Positions 57,246-64,000 of a stretch of DNA of 64,000 nt are shown one piece after another. Numbering within the stretch: the stretch's first letter is position 1; each line of letters opens with the position of its first letter. Made by a program: the position numbers and the translations under genes. Source of the DNA: Xanthomonas bonasiae. Its GTDB lineage: Bacteria > Pseudomonadota > Gammaproteobacteria > Xanthomonadales > Xanthomonadaceae. A model generated the notes under the pieces. It saw only the letters and a program-made list of their open reading frames with translations, did not search any database and was not told the origin of the DNA. The DNA is taken from contig NZ_JAFIWB010000004.1 in NCBI RefSeq assembly GCF_017163705.1, positions 124,001-188,000 of the forward strand, written 5' to 3'.

Positions 57246-58231
57246 GCGTCGAGCAGCGCGGCGAAGGCGCTGCTGAGCCGCTCCTGCACGCGTTCGCCAT
57301 CGCGCAGCAGGAAGCGTGCCGCCAGCCGTTCGCGTTCGGCGCAGGCCAGGCCGGCGTCGGCGCCGAGCACGCTCAGCGCGGTGGCCCAGGCATCGGCCTG
57401 CATCGCATCCGTGGCGACCACGCTGACCGCCGCCAGCGTCGCCGCGATCGGCCTGCCGCTGCGCGGATCCAGGGTATGGCTGTAGCGCTGGCCGTCCTGT
57501 TCGAAGCGGTGCCAGCGATCGCCCGAGGTGGCGACCGCGCGGCCGTCCAGCGCCAGCACCCGCGGCGGCGTCGGCGCCTGCGCGTCTTCGTCCGGCGCCG
57601 ATTCCACCAGCACCCGCCATGGCTGACCATCCGGCTTGCGGCCGTAGCCGTAGAGTTCGCCGCCGACCTCGACCAGTGCGCTGGCCACGCCCTGCGCCTG
57701 CAGTGCGCGCACCGCCAGATCCACCCCGTAGCCCTTGGCGATCGCCGAAAGATCCAGGCGCAGGCCGCCCGGCTGGCGCAACCCGGCGCCGCTCTCGTCC
57801 AGCACGAGTTGCCGCCAGTCGCCAGCAGCGCGCGCCTGGCGCAACGCATCCGCATCGGGCACGCGCTGGCGGCTGGCGTCGGCGCCGAACCCCCACAGGC
57901 CCAGCACCGCGCCGATGGTGGGATCGAACGCGCCGTCGCTACGCCGCGCGATGTCCAATGCGCAGCGCAGCACCTCGGCGAACGCCGCGGGCAGCACGTG
58001 CACGCTGCCGGCGGGGGCGCGGTTGTAGCGGCCGATGTCCGAGTCCGCCTCCCAGGTGCTCATCTGCGCGACCACCTGGTCGAGCTGCGCCTGGATCGCC
58101 GCGTGCAGCGGATGCAGGTCGCGACGGCGGCGCAGCACCAGCTTCGCGCTCCAGGTCGTGCCCATGCTCTGGCCGCCAAGCGTGGCGATCTCGGTCTCGG
58201 CGTCGGCCTGGGGCGCGAGCGGCGTGTTCAT
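57242..58231 (-). CDS. apbE: FAD:protein FMN transferase ApbE
   Basis: ApbE attaches FMN covalently to Thr/Ser of target proteins. The 329-residue protein has the family motifs GGQSMGTTWSAKL, RLDLSAIAKGYGVDLAV, VEVGGELYGYG, VATSGDRW with YSHTLDPRSGRPI, and ATDAMQADAWATAL. Most ApbE proteins have a lipoprotein or Sec signal; here the sequence before the first motif is only NTPLAPQADAETEIAT and no signal is seen, even from the upstream GTG at 58249. It overlaps the diflavin reductase gene and follows the DUF4198 gene by 43 bases. Confidence 0.93.
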   Translation of the reverse strand: MNTPLAPQADAETEIATLGGQSMGTTWSAKLVLRRRRDLHPLHAAIQAQLDQVVAQMSTWEADSDIGRYNRAPAGSVHVLPAAFAEVLRCALDIARRSDGAFDPTIGAVLGLWGFGADASRQRVPDADALRQARAAGDWRQLVLDESGAGLRQPGGLRLDLSAIAKGYGVDLAVRALQAQGVASALVEVGGELYGYGRKPDGQPWRVLVESAPDEDAQAPTPPRVLALDGRAVATSGDRWHRFEQDGQRYSHTLDPRSGRPIAATLAAVSVVATDAMQADAWATALSVLGADAGLACAERERLAARFLLRDGERVQERLSSAFAALLDA

Positions 58232-58274
58232 GCCGCGCCGTGCCGCCACGCGCAGGGCAGGTGCGCTGTCGCGG

Positions 58275-59081
58275 TCACTGCGGCAGCACTTCCAGCGTCG
58301 CCACGTAGCTGAGCCGGCGCTGCTTGGCCTGCGGCAGCGAGGTCTTGCTGTCCTCGCTGGTGGTTTCCAGCCAGTACATGCCCGCTTCCGGCCAGGTCAC
58401 GCTGAAGCTGCCCTGCGCGTCGGTGGTCAACTTCTGTTCGTCCTGCGCGTTTCGGTAGCGGGTGCCGCCGCGCACGATCTCCACCTCCAGCCCCGGCGCC
58501 GGCTTGCCGTCGATCTGCAGCCTGAAGGTGGCCTTCTCGCCGGCGAACAGGTCGTTGGGATGGGTCACCGGCACCAGTTCCAGGCCGCGGCCGCTGGGCT
58601 TGAGCGCGGTCTGGTTGGGCGCACCGTTGGTGACGAAGGTTTCCACCCGGCCCAGCGATTGCGACACCTGCAGGTCCTTCGCGTCCTTCGGCACTTCGCT
58701 GGCGAAGCTGGCGGCGTTGCCGCGCCAGCGCTTGCGCTGGCCGTTCTCGTTCCAGTTGGCGAACAGGCCGTCGTTGACCAGGGCCAGGCGGTAGGTGCCG
58801 GTCTGCAGCAGTTCCACGTCGAACACGCTGCGGTACTTGCCGGTGGCCGGATTCTGCGGCTGCACCGCGCTGCCGTCGGGCGCGGTGATGGCCAGGGTAT
58901 CCAGGCGCAGCGGCACGTGGTTGAAGTAGAACAGGTCGTTGGACACCGCCGCATCGACGGTGATCCACGGCCGCTCGCCGGCCAGCACGGTCTGCGAGGG
59001 TTGCAGCCAGGCCTTGTGGGCGAGGGCGGAGAACGGCAGCACTGCGGCGATGGCCAATGCCAGCACGAAAGAACGCTTCAT
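58275..59081 (-). CDS. DUF4198 exported protein
   Basis: The 268-residue precursor has a signal peptide ([17 protein letters not shown]), and the mature protein starts [14 protein letters not shown]. The His-Lys-x-W start and the two Ig-like beta domains (for example [14 protein letters not shown]) fit the DUF4198 family, which is often found in metal-uptake operons. An N-terminal histidine exposed after cleavage could ligate metal. It lies between DUF2271 (29 bases) and apbE (43 bases). Confidence 0.9.
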   Translation of the reverse strand: MKRSFVLALAIAAVLPFSALAHKAWLQPSQTVLAGERPWITVDAAVSNDLFYFNHVPLRLDTLAITAPDGSAVQPQNPATGKYRSVFDVELLQTGTYRLALVNDGLFANWNENGQRKRWRGNAASFASEVPKDAKDLQVSQSLGRVETFVTNGAPNQTALKPSGRGLELVPVTHPNDLFAGEKATFRLQIDGKPAPGLEVEIVRGGTRYRNAQDEQKLTTDAQGSFSVTWPEAGMYWLETTSEDSKTSLPQAKQRRLSYVATLEVLPQ

Positions 59082-59110
59082 GGACTTGCTCCTTGCGACG
59101 AAAGAGGGAA

Positions 59111-59623
59111 TCACGGCTTGACGCTCAGGCGCACCGCGCCCAGTTCGCTGCTGCCTTGCGCGCTGCCGGTTGCGCCGGCCTTGGCCGGCCACGCGAACGG
59201 GATCTTCAGCAGCTCGCGGCCGCCGACTTCGCGGACCGCCTCGACCACCAGCGTGTACTGGCCCGGCGCCAGGCCCTTGAGCTGCTGCGCGTCGGTGAAC
59301 GCCAGCGCGTGCTTGCCGGCCGGGCGGGTCGGGCCGCTGACGCCGTCCACCGGCATCTGCAGCGTGCGCCCGCTGCGCCGCCACCACTGGCGCAGGTCCG
59401 GCAGCCACTTGGTGCCGTGGCCTTCGGCGGTGTCCTTGGACTGGTACCAGACCGCCAGGTTGCGCGCGACCTGCTGGTCGGCGCCTTCCACCCAGATCGC
59501 GACATAGGGGCGGTGGTATTCGGCGACGTTGAGCTTGGGAATCTCCACGTCCAGTTCCAGCGTGGCCGCATACGCGGGCATCGACAGCAGGCCGCTCAGG
59601 GCGATGGTCAGGGTGACGCGCAT
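59111..59623 (-). CDS. DUF2271 exported protein
   Basis: The 170-residue precursor has a signal peptide ([18 protein letters not shown]), and the mature protein starts [30 protein letters not shown]. That pattern and the [26 protein letters not shown] end are typical of DUF2271. GGAG lies five bases before the ATG at 59623; an ATG at 59635 is possible. No flavinylation motif of the S/T-G-A-T/S type is present (the nearest is AGAT). It follows the PepSY gene by 34 bases. Confidence 0.9.
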   Translation of the reverse strand: MRVTLTIALSGLLSMPAYAATLELDVEIPKLNVAEYHRPYVAIWVEGADQQVARNLAVWYQSKDTAEGHGTKWLPDLRQWWRRSGRTLQMPVDGVSGPTRPAGKHALAFTDAQQLKGLAPGQYTLVVEAVREVGGRELLKIPFAWPAKAGATGSAQGSSELGAVRLSVKP

Positions 59624-59657
59624 GCGAGGCTCCATGGGGTGAAAGAGGTGGATCGGA

Positions 59658-60299
59658 TCAGTGGATCAGCAGCAGTGCGATCAGCAGCGGAATCAGCAGG
59701 CCCAGCCCGACCAGCGGCCAGGTCAAGCGCCGCTGCCGCGCATGCAGCTGCAGCAGGAACAGGCCGGTGATGCAGAACACCAGGCAGGCCACCGCGAACA
59801 GGTCGATGAACCAGCCCCACGCCGGGCCGGCATTGCGGCCCTTGTGCAGGTCGTTGAAATAGGAGATCCAGCCGCGGTCGGTGCGTTCGTACTCGACCGC
59901 GCCGCTGCTGCGGTCGATGCTCAGCCAGGCATCGCGGCCGGGACCGGGCAGCGCCAGGTACACCTCGTCGGCCGACCACTCGGCCGGTTGCCGGCCCAGG
60001 CTCAGCGCCAGTTCGCGTTCCAGCCAGGCCGACACCGGCCGCGGCAGCGGCGCGTCGCCATCGGCATGGGCGCCGAGCCGCTGCAGCAACGTGGCCGGCA
60101 GCTGCGTCGTGCGATTGAGCACCTGCGGCTTGGCCTCGATGCGCGCGGCGTGGTTGAGGGTCAGCCCGGTAGCGGCGAACACCAGCATGCCGATCAGGCA
60201 CAGCGCCGAGCTGATCCAGTGCCACTGGTGCAGCGTGCGCAGCCAGAAACCGCGGCGCTGCTGCGCCGTGGCCAGATCGGGAGAGGAAGAGTCGGACAA
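59658..60299 (-). CDS. PepSY-associated inner membrane protein
   Basis: The 213-residue protein has a first helix (HQWHWISSALCLIGMLVFAATGLTLNH) preceded by a histidine pair, a periplasmic PepSY-like domain of about 100 residues, the motif ISYFNDLHKGRNAGPAWGWFID, and two further helices at the C-terminus. Histidines next to membrane helices suggest haem ligation, as in PepSY-domain siderophore reductases. The start is uncertain: a TTG at 60299 (SDSSSPDLATAQQ) is preferred, because the alternative TTG at 60359 lies inside the Fur-like site. It is the first gene of the five-gene operon. Confidence 0.88.
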   Translation of the reverse strand: MSDSSSPDLATAQQRRGFWLRTLHQWHWISSALCLIGMLVFAATGLTLNHAARIEAKPQVLNRTTQLPATLLQRLGAHADGDAPLPRPVSAWLERELALSLGRQPAEWSADEVYLALPGPGRDAWLSIDRSSGAVEYERTDRGWISYFNDLHKGRNAGPAWGWFIDLFAVACLVFCITGLFLLQLHARQRRLTWPLVGLGLLIPLLIALLLIH

Positions 60300-60341
60300 C
60301 GCGGCGGTCGAATCGAAGTAGGGCGGGATGCATTCTACATA

Positions 60342-60360
60342 AATGAGAATTAGTCGCAAT
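60342..60360 (-). promoter_or_regulatory. Fur-box-like dyad before the PepSY operon
   Basis: The 19-mer AATGAGAATTAGTCGCAAT matches the AATGAGAATCATTCTCATT type of Fur site at all nine left-half positions and six of nine right-half positions. It lies about 43 bases upstream of the preferred start and 88 bases after piuC, so it most likely controls the PepSY operon. Confidence 0.6.
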
Positions 60361-60448
60361 TGCGGCGGTGCTGCCGCCGCAGATGCGGCCCGGCAATGGT
60401 CGGGCTACACCTCAAACGCAGCGGCGCCGTCCCGGTTGACCGCCCGGG

Positions 60449-61141
60449 TCAGGTCTCGGACCAGTCGCGCAACAGGTTGTGGTAGACGTTGCTCAGCCGC
60501 AGCAGCGCCGCGGCGTCGGCCTTGGTTGCGGTCAGCGCCTGGATCGAGGTGTCCAGTTCGAACAGCAATTGCCGCCGGCTGGCGTCGCGCACCAGGCTCT
60601 GCACCCAGAAGAACGCCGCCACGCGCGCGCCGCGGGTCACCGGCAGCACACGGTGCAGGCTGCTGGACGGATACAGGATCAGGTCGCCGGCCGGCAGCTT
60701 CACCTCGTGCTCGCCGTAGGTGTCGCTGATGACCAGTTCGCCGCCGTCGTACTCCTCCGGTTCGCACAGGAACAGGGTGCAGGACAGATCGGTGCGCAGA
60801 GTCAGCGCCGGCTGCGTGGCGCTGGCGGCCAGGGTCATCACCGAACCATCGACGTGGAAACCGTACTCGCCGCCCCCCTCGTAACGGTTGAAGCGCGGCG
60901 GGATCGTGCGCAGCGGCAGCGCGGCGGCGAAATACAGCGGGCTGCGCGCCAGCGCGTTGAGCACCGCCTGGCCGAGTTCGTGCTTGAGCGGCGAGGCGTC
61001 GGGCAGTTGCAGGTTGCGCTTGACCTGCGCGCCCTGCGCGCCGACCGTCTCGCGGCCGTCGGTCCAGTCTGCGCCGTCGAGCGCCTGGCGGAAGCGCGCC
61101 ACTTCGTCGGCGCTGAGGATATCGGGGATGTGCAGCAGCAT
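60449..61141 (-). CDS. piuC: PKHD-type Fe(II)/2-oxoglutarate-dependent hydroxylase PiuC
   Basis: The 230-residue dioxygenase has the iron facial triad in GFHVDGSVM (H and D) and [10 protein letters not shown] (H plus the 2-oxoglutarate arginine), and the [12 protein letters not shown] segment typical of the PiuC/YbiX family. In E. coli ybiX sits beside the catecholate receptor gene fiu, and in this window it likewise follows the siderophore receptor gene by 67 bases. Its protein substrate is not known. It probably shares the receptor's iron-regulated promoter. Confidence 0.94.
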   Translation of the reverse strand: MLLHIPDILSADEVARFRQALDGADWTDGRETVGAQGAQVKRNLQLPDASPLKHELGQAVLNALARSPLYFAAALPLRTIPPRFNRYEGGGEYGFHVDGSVMTLAASATQPALTLRTDLSCTLFLCEPEEYDGGELVISDTYGEHEVKLPAGDLILYPSSSLHRVLPVTRGARVAAFFWVQSLVRDASRRQLLFELDTSIQALTATKADAAALLRLSNVYHNLLRDWSET

Positions 61142-61208
61142 GGGGCGCTCCGGCAGCGGCCGCCTTCGAGCGAAGGCGGCCGCTGCGCATGGATGGACGA
61201 AGCGGCGG

Positions 61209-63515
61209 TCAGAACTTGATTTCGGCGCTCAGCATCGCCGAGCGCGGCGCGCCGGGCGTGTAGCGGAAGCCGCTCTTGTTGATGGCCGCGACGTAGTCCT
61301 TGTCGAACACGTTGTACACGTTCAGGCGCAGGTTGAAGTGGTCGTTGATCGGGTAGGTCACGACCGCGTCCCATACCGTATACGACTTCACCAGGGTCGG
61401 CGTGCCCACCGCGCCGTCGGTGCCGCGCTTCATCTCGCCGGAGTAGCGGGCGCCGCCGCCGACGGTCAGGCCGAACGGCAGGGTGTAGGTGGTCCACGCG
61501 GTGAACGCGCTGTCTGGGGTGTAGGCCAGGTCCATGCTGCCGTCCTGCGACACCTTGGCGCCTTGCTTCACCTGCGCGTCGAGCTTGGTGTAGCCGGTGG
61601 AGATCGACCAGTTGTCGCTGAGCTTGCCGACCGCCGACAGTTCCACGCCCTGCACCTGCTTCTCGCCGGTCTGGTAGTACAGCCCGTCGCTGCCCTGCGC
61701 GATCTCGTTGCTGACGTCGGTGCGGAACAGCGCCATGGTCACGAACAGGTTGTCGTCCAGGAAGTTCCACTTGGTGCCGACTTCGGCGGTCTTGGCCTTC
61801 TGCGGGTCGAAGCTCGGATTGTTGGCGTTGTTGGCCGACGCGCTCAGTTCCAGCGAGCTGCCGCCGGGAGGCTGCTGCGAGATCGCGTAGTTGGCGTACA
61901 GGCTGATGTTGTCGGCCGCCTTGTAGACCGCGCCGAGCTTCCAGCTGAACAGCGTATCGGACACGTCCGCGTCCACGCCGACCGCGGTGGTGCAGGGCAC
62001 GGCGGTGGAGGTGGCGGTGGTGCAGGTCAGGCTGTTGAAGTCGGTCTTGTAGCGGTCGGCGCGCACGCCGGCGGTGACCAGGAAGCTGTCGCCGAACTTC
62101 AGCGTGTCGAAGGCGTAGGCCGAGAACGTGGTGGTGGTGCCCTTGCTGTGCGCGCCGTTGCGCGCGGTGAACAGCGGCGTGGTGTTCCAGTCCGGGGCGT
62201 AGACGTTGGCCGGGTTGGCCGCCAGCCAGGCGGCGCGGTTGACGATGTTGTGGCCCCAGCTCTGCAGCTCCTCGCGCGCGGCTTCCACGCCGGTGCTGAG
62301 GTTGTGCTGCACCGCGCCGGTGGCGAAGTCCACGCGCAGGTTCAGCTGGTCGGTGAGGATGGTGTACTGCTGGTCCTTGAACGTGGGCAGGCTGCGCGCC
62401 ACCGTCCAGGTCGAGGTGTCGGCGGGGTTCGGCGTGCGCAGGTTGGCGGTGTTGGGCATGAACGCGAACAGCAGGTAGTCCTGTTCGTTGCGGCCCCAGC
62501 GCGCGGTGTTGGTCAGCTTGACCGTGTCGGAGAAGTCGTGCTCGAAGCGGAAGGTCGCCATCTTCGCGGTCACGTCGTCGTGGTCGTAGCGGGTGCCGTA
62601 GAAGTTCTCGCTGTCCACGCGCGGGGCGTTGGTCAGCCAGGGACGCGCGGGATCGGGCGAGGTGTAGCCGGGCAGGCCGAAGGTCGGCACGCCGCCGTCG
62701 GGCACGTTGTCCTGCTTCACGTACAGCAGGTCGAAGTAGTAGCGGGTGTCGCTGCCGAGACCGAACACCAGCGACGAGGCCAGGCCCCAGCGCTTGTTGT
62801 TGACGTGGTCGCGGCCGATCGCATCGCTGTCCTGGCCCATGACGTTGACCCGCAGCGCGCTGCTGGCGCCCAGCGCCTGGTTCCAGTCCGCGGTGACGCG
62901 GCGCTGGTTGTCGCTGCCGCCGGACAGCGTGCCGCTGACCGCATCGGTCAGGTTCGCCTGCTTGGTCACCAGGTTGATCGCGCCGGTCGGCGCGCTGCGG
63001 CCGTTGTCGGTGCCGGCCGGGCCCTTCTCGACCTCGATCTGCTCGATGTTGAACACATCGCGCGAGATCGAGCCCAGGTCGCGCACGCCGTCGACGAAGA
63101 TGCTGCTGGAGCTGTCGAAGCCGCGCATGTAGATCGCATCGCCGGTGGTGGTGTTGCCGTTCTCGCCGACGTAGAAGGTGCCCACGCCCGGGCTGTTGCG
63201 CAGCGCCTCGGTCAGCGTGGTGGCGCCCTGTTCGTTGAACAGGTCCTTGCTGATCACGTTGATCGTCTGCGGGGTGTCGATCAGCGGCTGGGTGAACTTG
63301 GGCGAGTCCGGGGTTTCCACCAGGTAGCGCTTGGCGCGCTGCGCTTCCACGTCGACCTTGTCCAGGGTGGTGGGCTGGTCGGCAGCCGCGGCATCGGCGG
63401 CCAGCGCCGGAGAGGACAGCAGGCTCAGGCCGCTCAGCAGTGCGGCGGCGGTGAGGGTCTGCGCGGAGATCTGGCGGGAAACGGCGTGCTTGCGGCTCTT
63501 GATCGGGGAGGTCAT
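61209..63515 (-). CDS. TonB-dependent siderophore receptor (Fiu-like)
   Basis: The 768-residue precursor has a signal peptide ([20 protein letters not shown]). The plug domain follows with [43 protein letters not shown] and [28 protein letters not shown], and then a 22-strand barrel ending in SAEIKF. This is the pattern of ferric-catecholate receptors of the Fiu/CirA type. A TonB-box-like LDKVDVEAQ segment lies near the mature N-terminus. A Fur-like dyad stands 157 bases upstream, and piuC follows. The natural ligand is unknown. Confidence 0.94.
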   Translation of the reverse strand: MTSPIKSRKHAVSRQISAQTLTAAALLSGLSLLSSPALAADAAAADQPTTLDKVDVEAQRAKRYLVETPDSPKFTQPLIDTPQTINVISKDLFNEQGATTLTEALRNSPGVGTFYVGENGNTTTGDAIYMRGFDSSSSIFVDGVRDLGSISRDVFNIEQIEVEKGPAGTDNGRSAPTGAINLVTKQANLTDAVSGTLSGGSDNQRRVTADWNQALGASSALRVNVMGQDSDAIGRDHVNNKRWGLASSLVFGLGSDTRYYFDLLYVKQDNVPDGGVPTFGLPGYTSPDPARPWLTNAPRVDSENFYGTRYDHDDVTAKMATFRFEHDFSDTVKLTNTARWGRNEQDYLLFAFMPNTANLRTPNPADTSTWTVARSLPTFKDQQYTILTDQLNLRVDFATGAVQHNLSTGVEAAREELQSWGHNIVNRAAWLAANPANVYAPDWNTTPLFTARNGAHSKGTTTTFSAYAFDTLKFGDSFLVTAGVRADRYKTDFNSLTCTTATSTAVPCTTAVGVDADVSDTLFSWKLGAVYKAADNISLYANYAISQQPPGGSSLELSASANNANNPSFDPQKAKTAEVGTKWNFLDDNLFVTMALFRTDVSNEIAQGSDGLYYQTGEKQVQGVELSAVGKLSDNWSISTGYTKLDAQVKQGAKVSQDGSMDLAYTPDSAFTAWTTYTLPFGLTVGGGARYSGEMKRGTDGAVGTPTLVKSYTVWDAVVTYPINDHFNLRLNVYNVFDKDYVAAINKSGFRYTPGAPRSAMLSAEIKF

Positions 63516-63815
63516 GGAAGGTTCGGCTATGCAGGATGGAAGGGCGGTCCGCCGCGCACGCTGCCGCCGTGTCCGCAAGGACAGGGAAGCGCGTGCGAAA
63601 GGTCGGAGGGTGGCCGGATGGACCGGCTGCCGCTGGCCGCTTAACGCGGACATCACATCTATTTCCGCGCAAATGCGAATTATTTGCAATAGCTTTCGTT
63701 ACATTGCGTTACATGGCGGCCGGTGGCGCTGCTCCGGGGATCGCCGCGCAAGCAGCTTGTTCCGCTGTAGATATTTGAAAGATAAAGATTTTCGGGGGCG
63801 AGCGCGGCGGCGCGC
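63516..63815. other. 300-base promoter region of the siderophore receptor
   Basis: No gene is supported. It contains the Fur-like dyad at 63672-63690 and an AT-rich stretch (about 63760-63795, ATATTTGAAAGATAAAGATT). The Rieske gene ends at its right edge. Confidence 0.55.
63672..63690 (-). promoter_or_regulatory. Fur-box-like dyad before the siderophore receptor gene
   Basis: AATGCGAATTATTTGCAAT has two near-symmetric 9-base halves around a central T (7 of 9 self-complementary). It matches the AATGAGAATCATTCTCATT type at 8 left and 6 right positions. It lies in the AT-rich upstream region of the receptor gene. Confidence 0.6.
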
Positions 63816-64000
63816 TCAGTCGCGGTCGTCGCGGGTCCACAGTCCGCCGTGTTCGGACTTCACCGGGAACTTGGGCACCGGACTGTAGGCCGGTGCGCAC
63901 AACGGACGGCCGTCGCGGATGTCGAAACGGGCACCGTGCAGCAGGCATTCGATGCTGCCGGCGGCGGCATCGAAGGTGCCGGGGGACAACTCGTAGTCCT
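63816..64000 (-). CDS. Rieske-type [2Fe-2S] protein (C-terminal part, runs off the window)
   Basis: About 61 codons are visible, ending at a TGA at 63816-63818. The translation includes ECLLHGARFDIRDG, the second half of a Rieske cluster site (CxxH), followed by PLCAPAYSPVPKFPVK, typical of small stand-alone Rieske ferredoxins (NirD/HcaC-like). The first CxH half lies beyond the edge. It is upstream of, and on the same strand as, the siderophore receptor gene. It could be an electron carrier for an oxygenase, but nothing more can be said. Confidence 0.85.
   Translation of the reverse strand, partial: DYELSPGTFDAAAGSIECLLHGARFDIRDGRPLCAPAYSPVPKFPVKSEHGGLWTRDDRD

Noticed and set aside
54100-57300. 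A single 1066-codon minus-strand frame spanning the kinase, MFS remnant and diflavin reductase regions
   Set aside because: Its C-terminal part is the true kinase, but the upstream part is out of frame with the diflavin reductase and is a chance read-through. It is not a fusion protein.
59111-59623. AGAT near the DUF2271 C-terminus as an FMN-attachment site
   Set aside because: The consensus needs Ser or Thr before GA; here it is Ala, so the motif is not accepted.
60888-63644. A 918-codon plus-strand frame opposite the siderophore receptor and PiuC
   Set aside because: Val/Gly/Ala/Arg-rich antisense shadow with no family features; the minus strand encodes complete receptor and PiuC domains.

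Overview
The window is GC-rich chromosomal DNA from a plant-associated gammaproteobacterium of the Xanthomonadaceae, most likely Xanthomonas. Three things point there: the gene order mgtE-ptsI-ptsH-EIIA-rapZ-hprK-ptsN-hpf-rpoN-lptB-lptA-lptC-kdsC-kdsD followed by ibaG-murA; a secreted pectate lyase; and REP-type palindromes plus GGGAATSGGGAATGGGGA-type intergenic repeats. The species is not decided here. No rRNA, tRNA, CRISPR array, transposase or integrase was seen.

Layout. 1-2.9 kb: partial DUF4153 membrane protein, then yqgE-ruvX-pyrB. 3-6 kb: secreted M1 peptidase and an exported protein of unknown function. 6.5-13.6 kb: a pectate lyase and two near-identical chemoreceptors, the product of a tandem duplication whose second pectate lyase copy survives only as a 3' scrap. 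Both receptors share a FliA-type promoter block and a C-terminal xWxxF CheR tether. 13.7-20.8 kb: two proteins of unknown function, an amino-acid permease whose tail and REP element are tandemly repeated, an ArsB/SLC13-like transporter, a small unknown and an esterase lipoprotein. 21-33 kb: mgtE and the large minus-strand block that joins a permease-less regulatory PTS (EI, HPr, EIIA-Man, EIIA-Ntr, HPr kinase) to RapZ, HPF, sigma-54, LPS export (LptBAC) and Kdo synthesis (KdsC, KdsD). 33-35 kb: ibaG, murA and a small EF-hand membrane protein. 35.5-43 kb: an Oar-like TonB-dependent receptor, two paralogous DUF3108 proteins, and the purN/purM cluster with two membrane proteins. 43-48.5 kb: DUF2066 protein, PerM-like AI-2E transporter and hda, converging on murU and amgK, the MurNAc-recycling bypass; then a GlsB/YeaQ protein. 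48.6-55 kb: M20 peptidase, a ComEA-like HhH protein, HutD, a response regulator with a degenerate receiver, a four-EF-hand protein and an APH-fold kinase.

55.2-64 kb: iron acquisition. After a truncated, frameshifted MFS remnant come a membrane-anchored diflavin reductase, ApbE, DUF4198, DUF2271 and a PepSY membrane protein in one operon, then a PiuC hydroxylase, a Fiu-like siderophore receptor and the end of a Rieske protein. Fur-box-like dyads stand before the PepSY gene and before the receptor. I infer an iron-responsive unit that imports a ferric siderophore and delivers NAD(P)H electrons through flavins, and possibly haem, to reduce it. This is the best candidate in the window for an incompletely described system.
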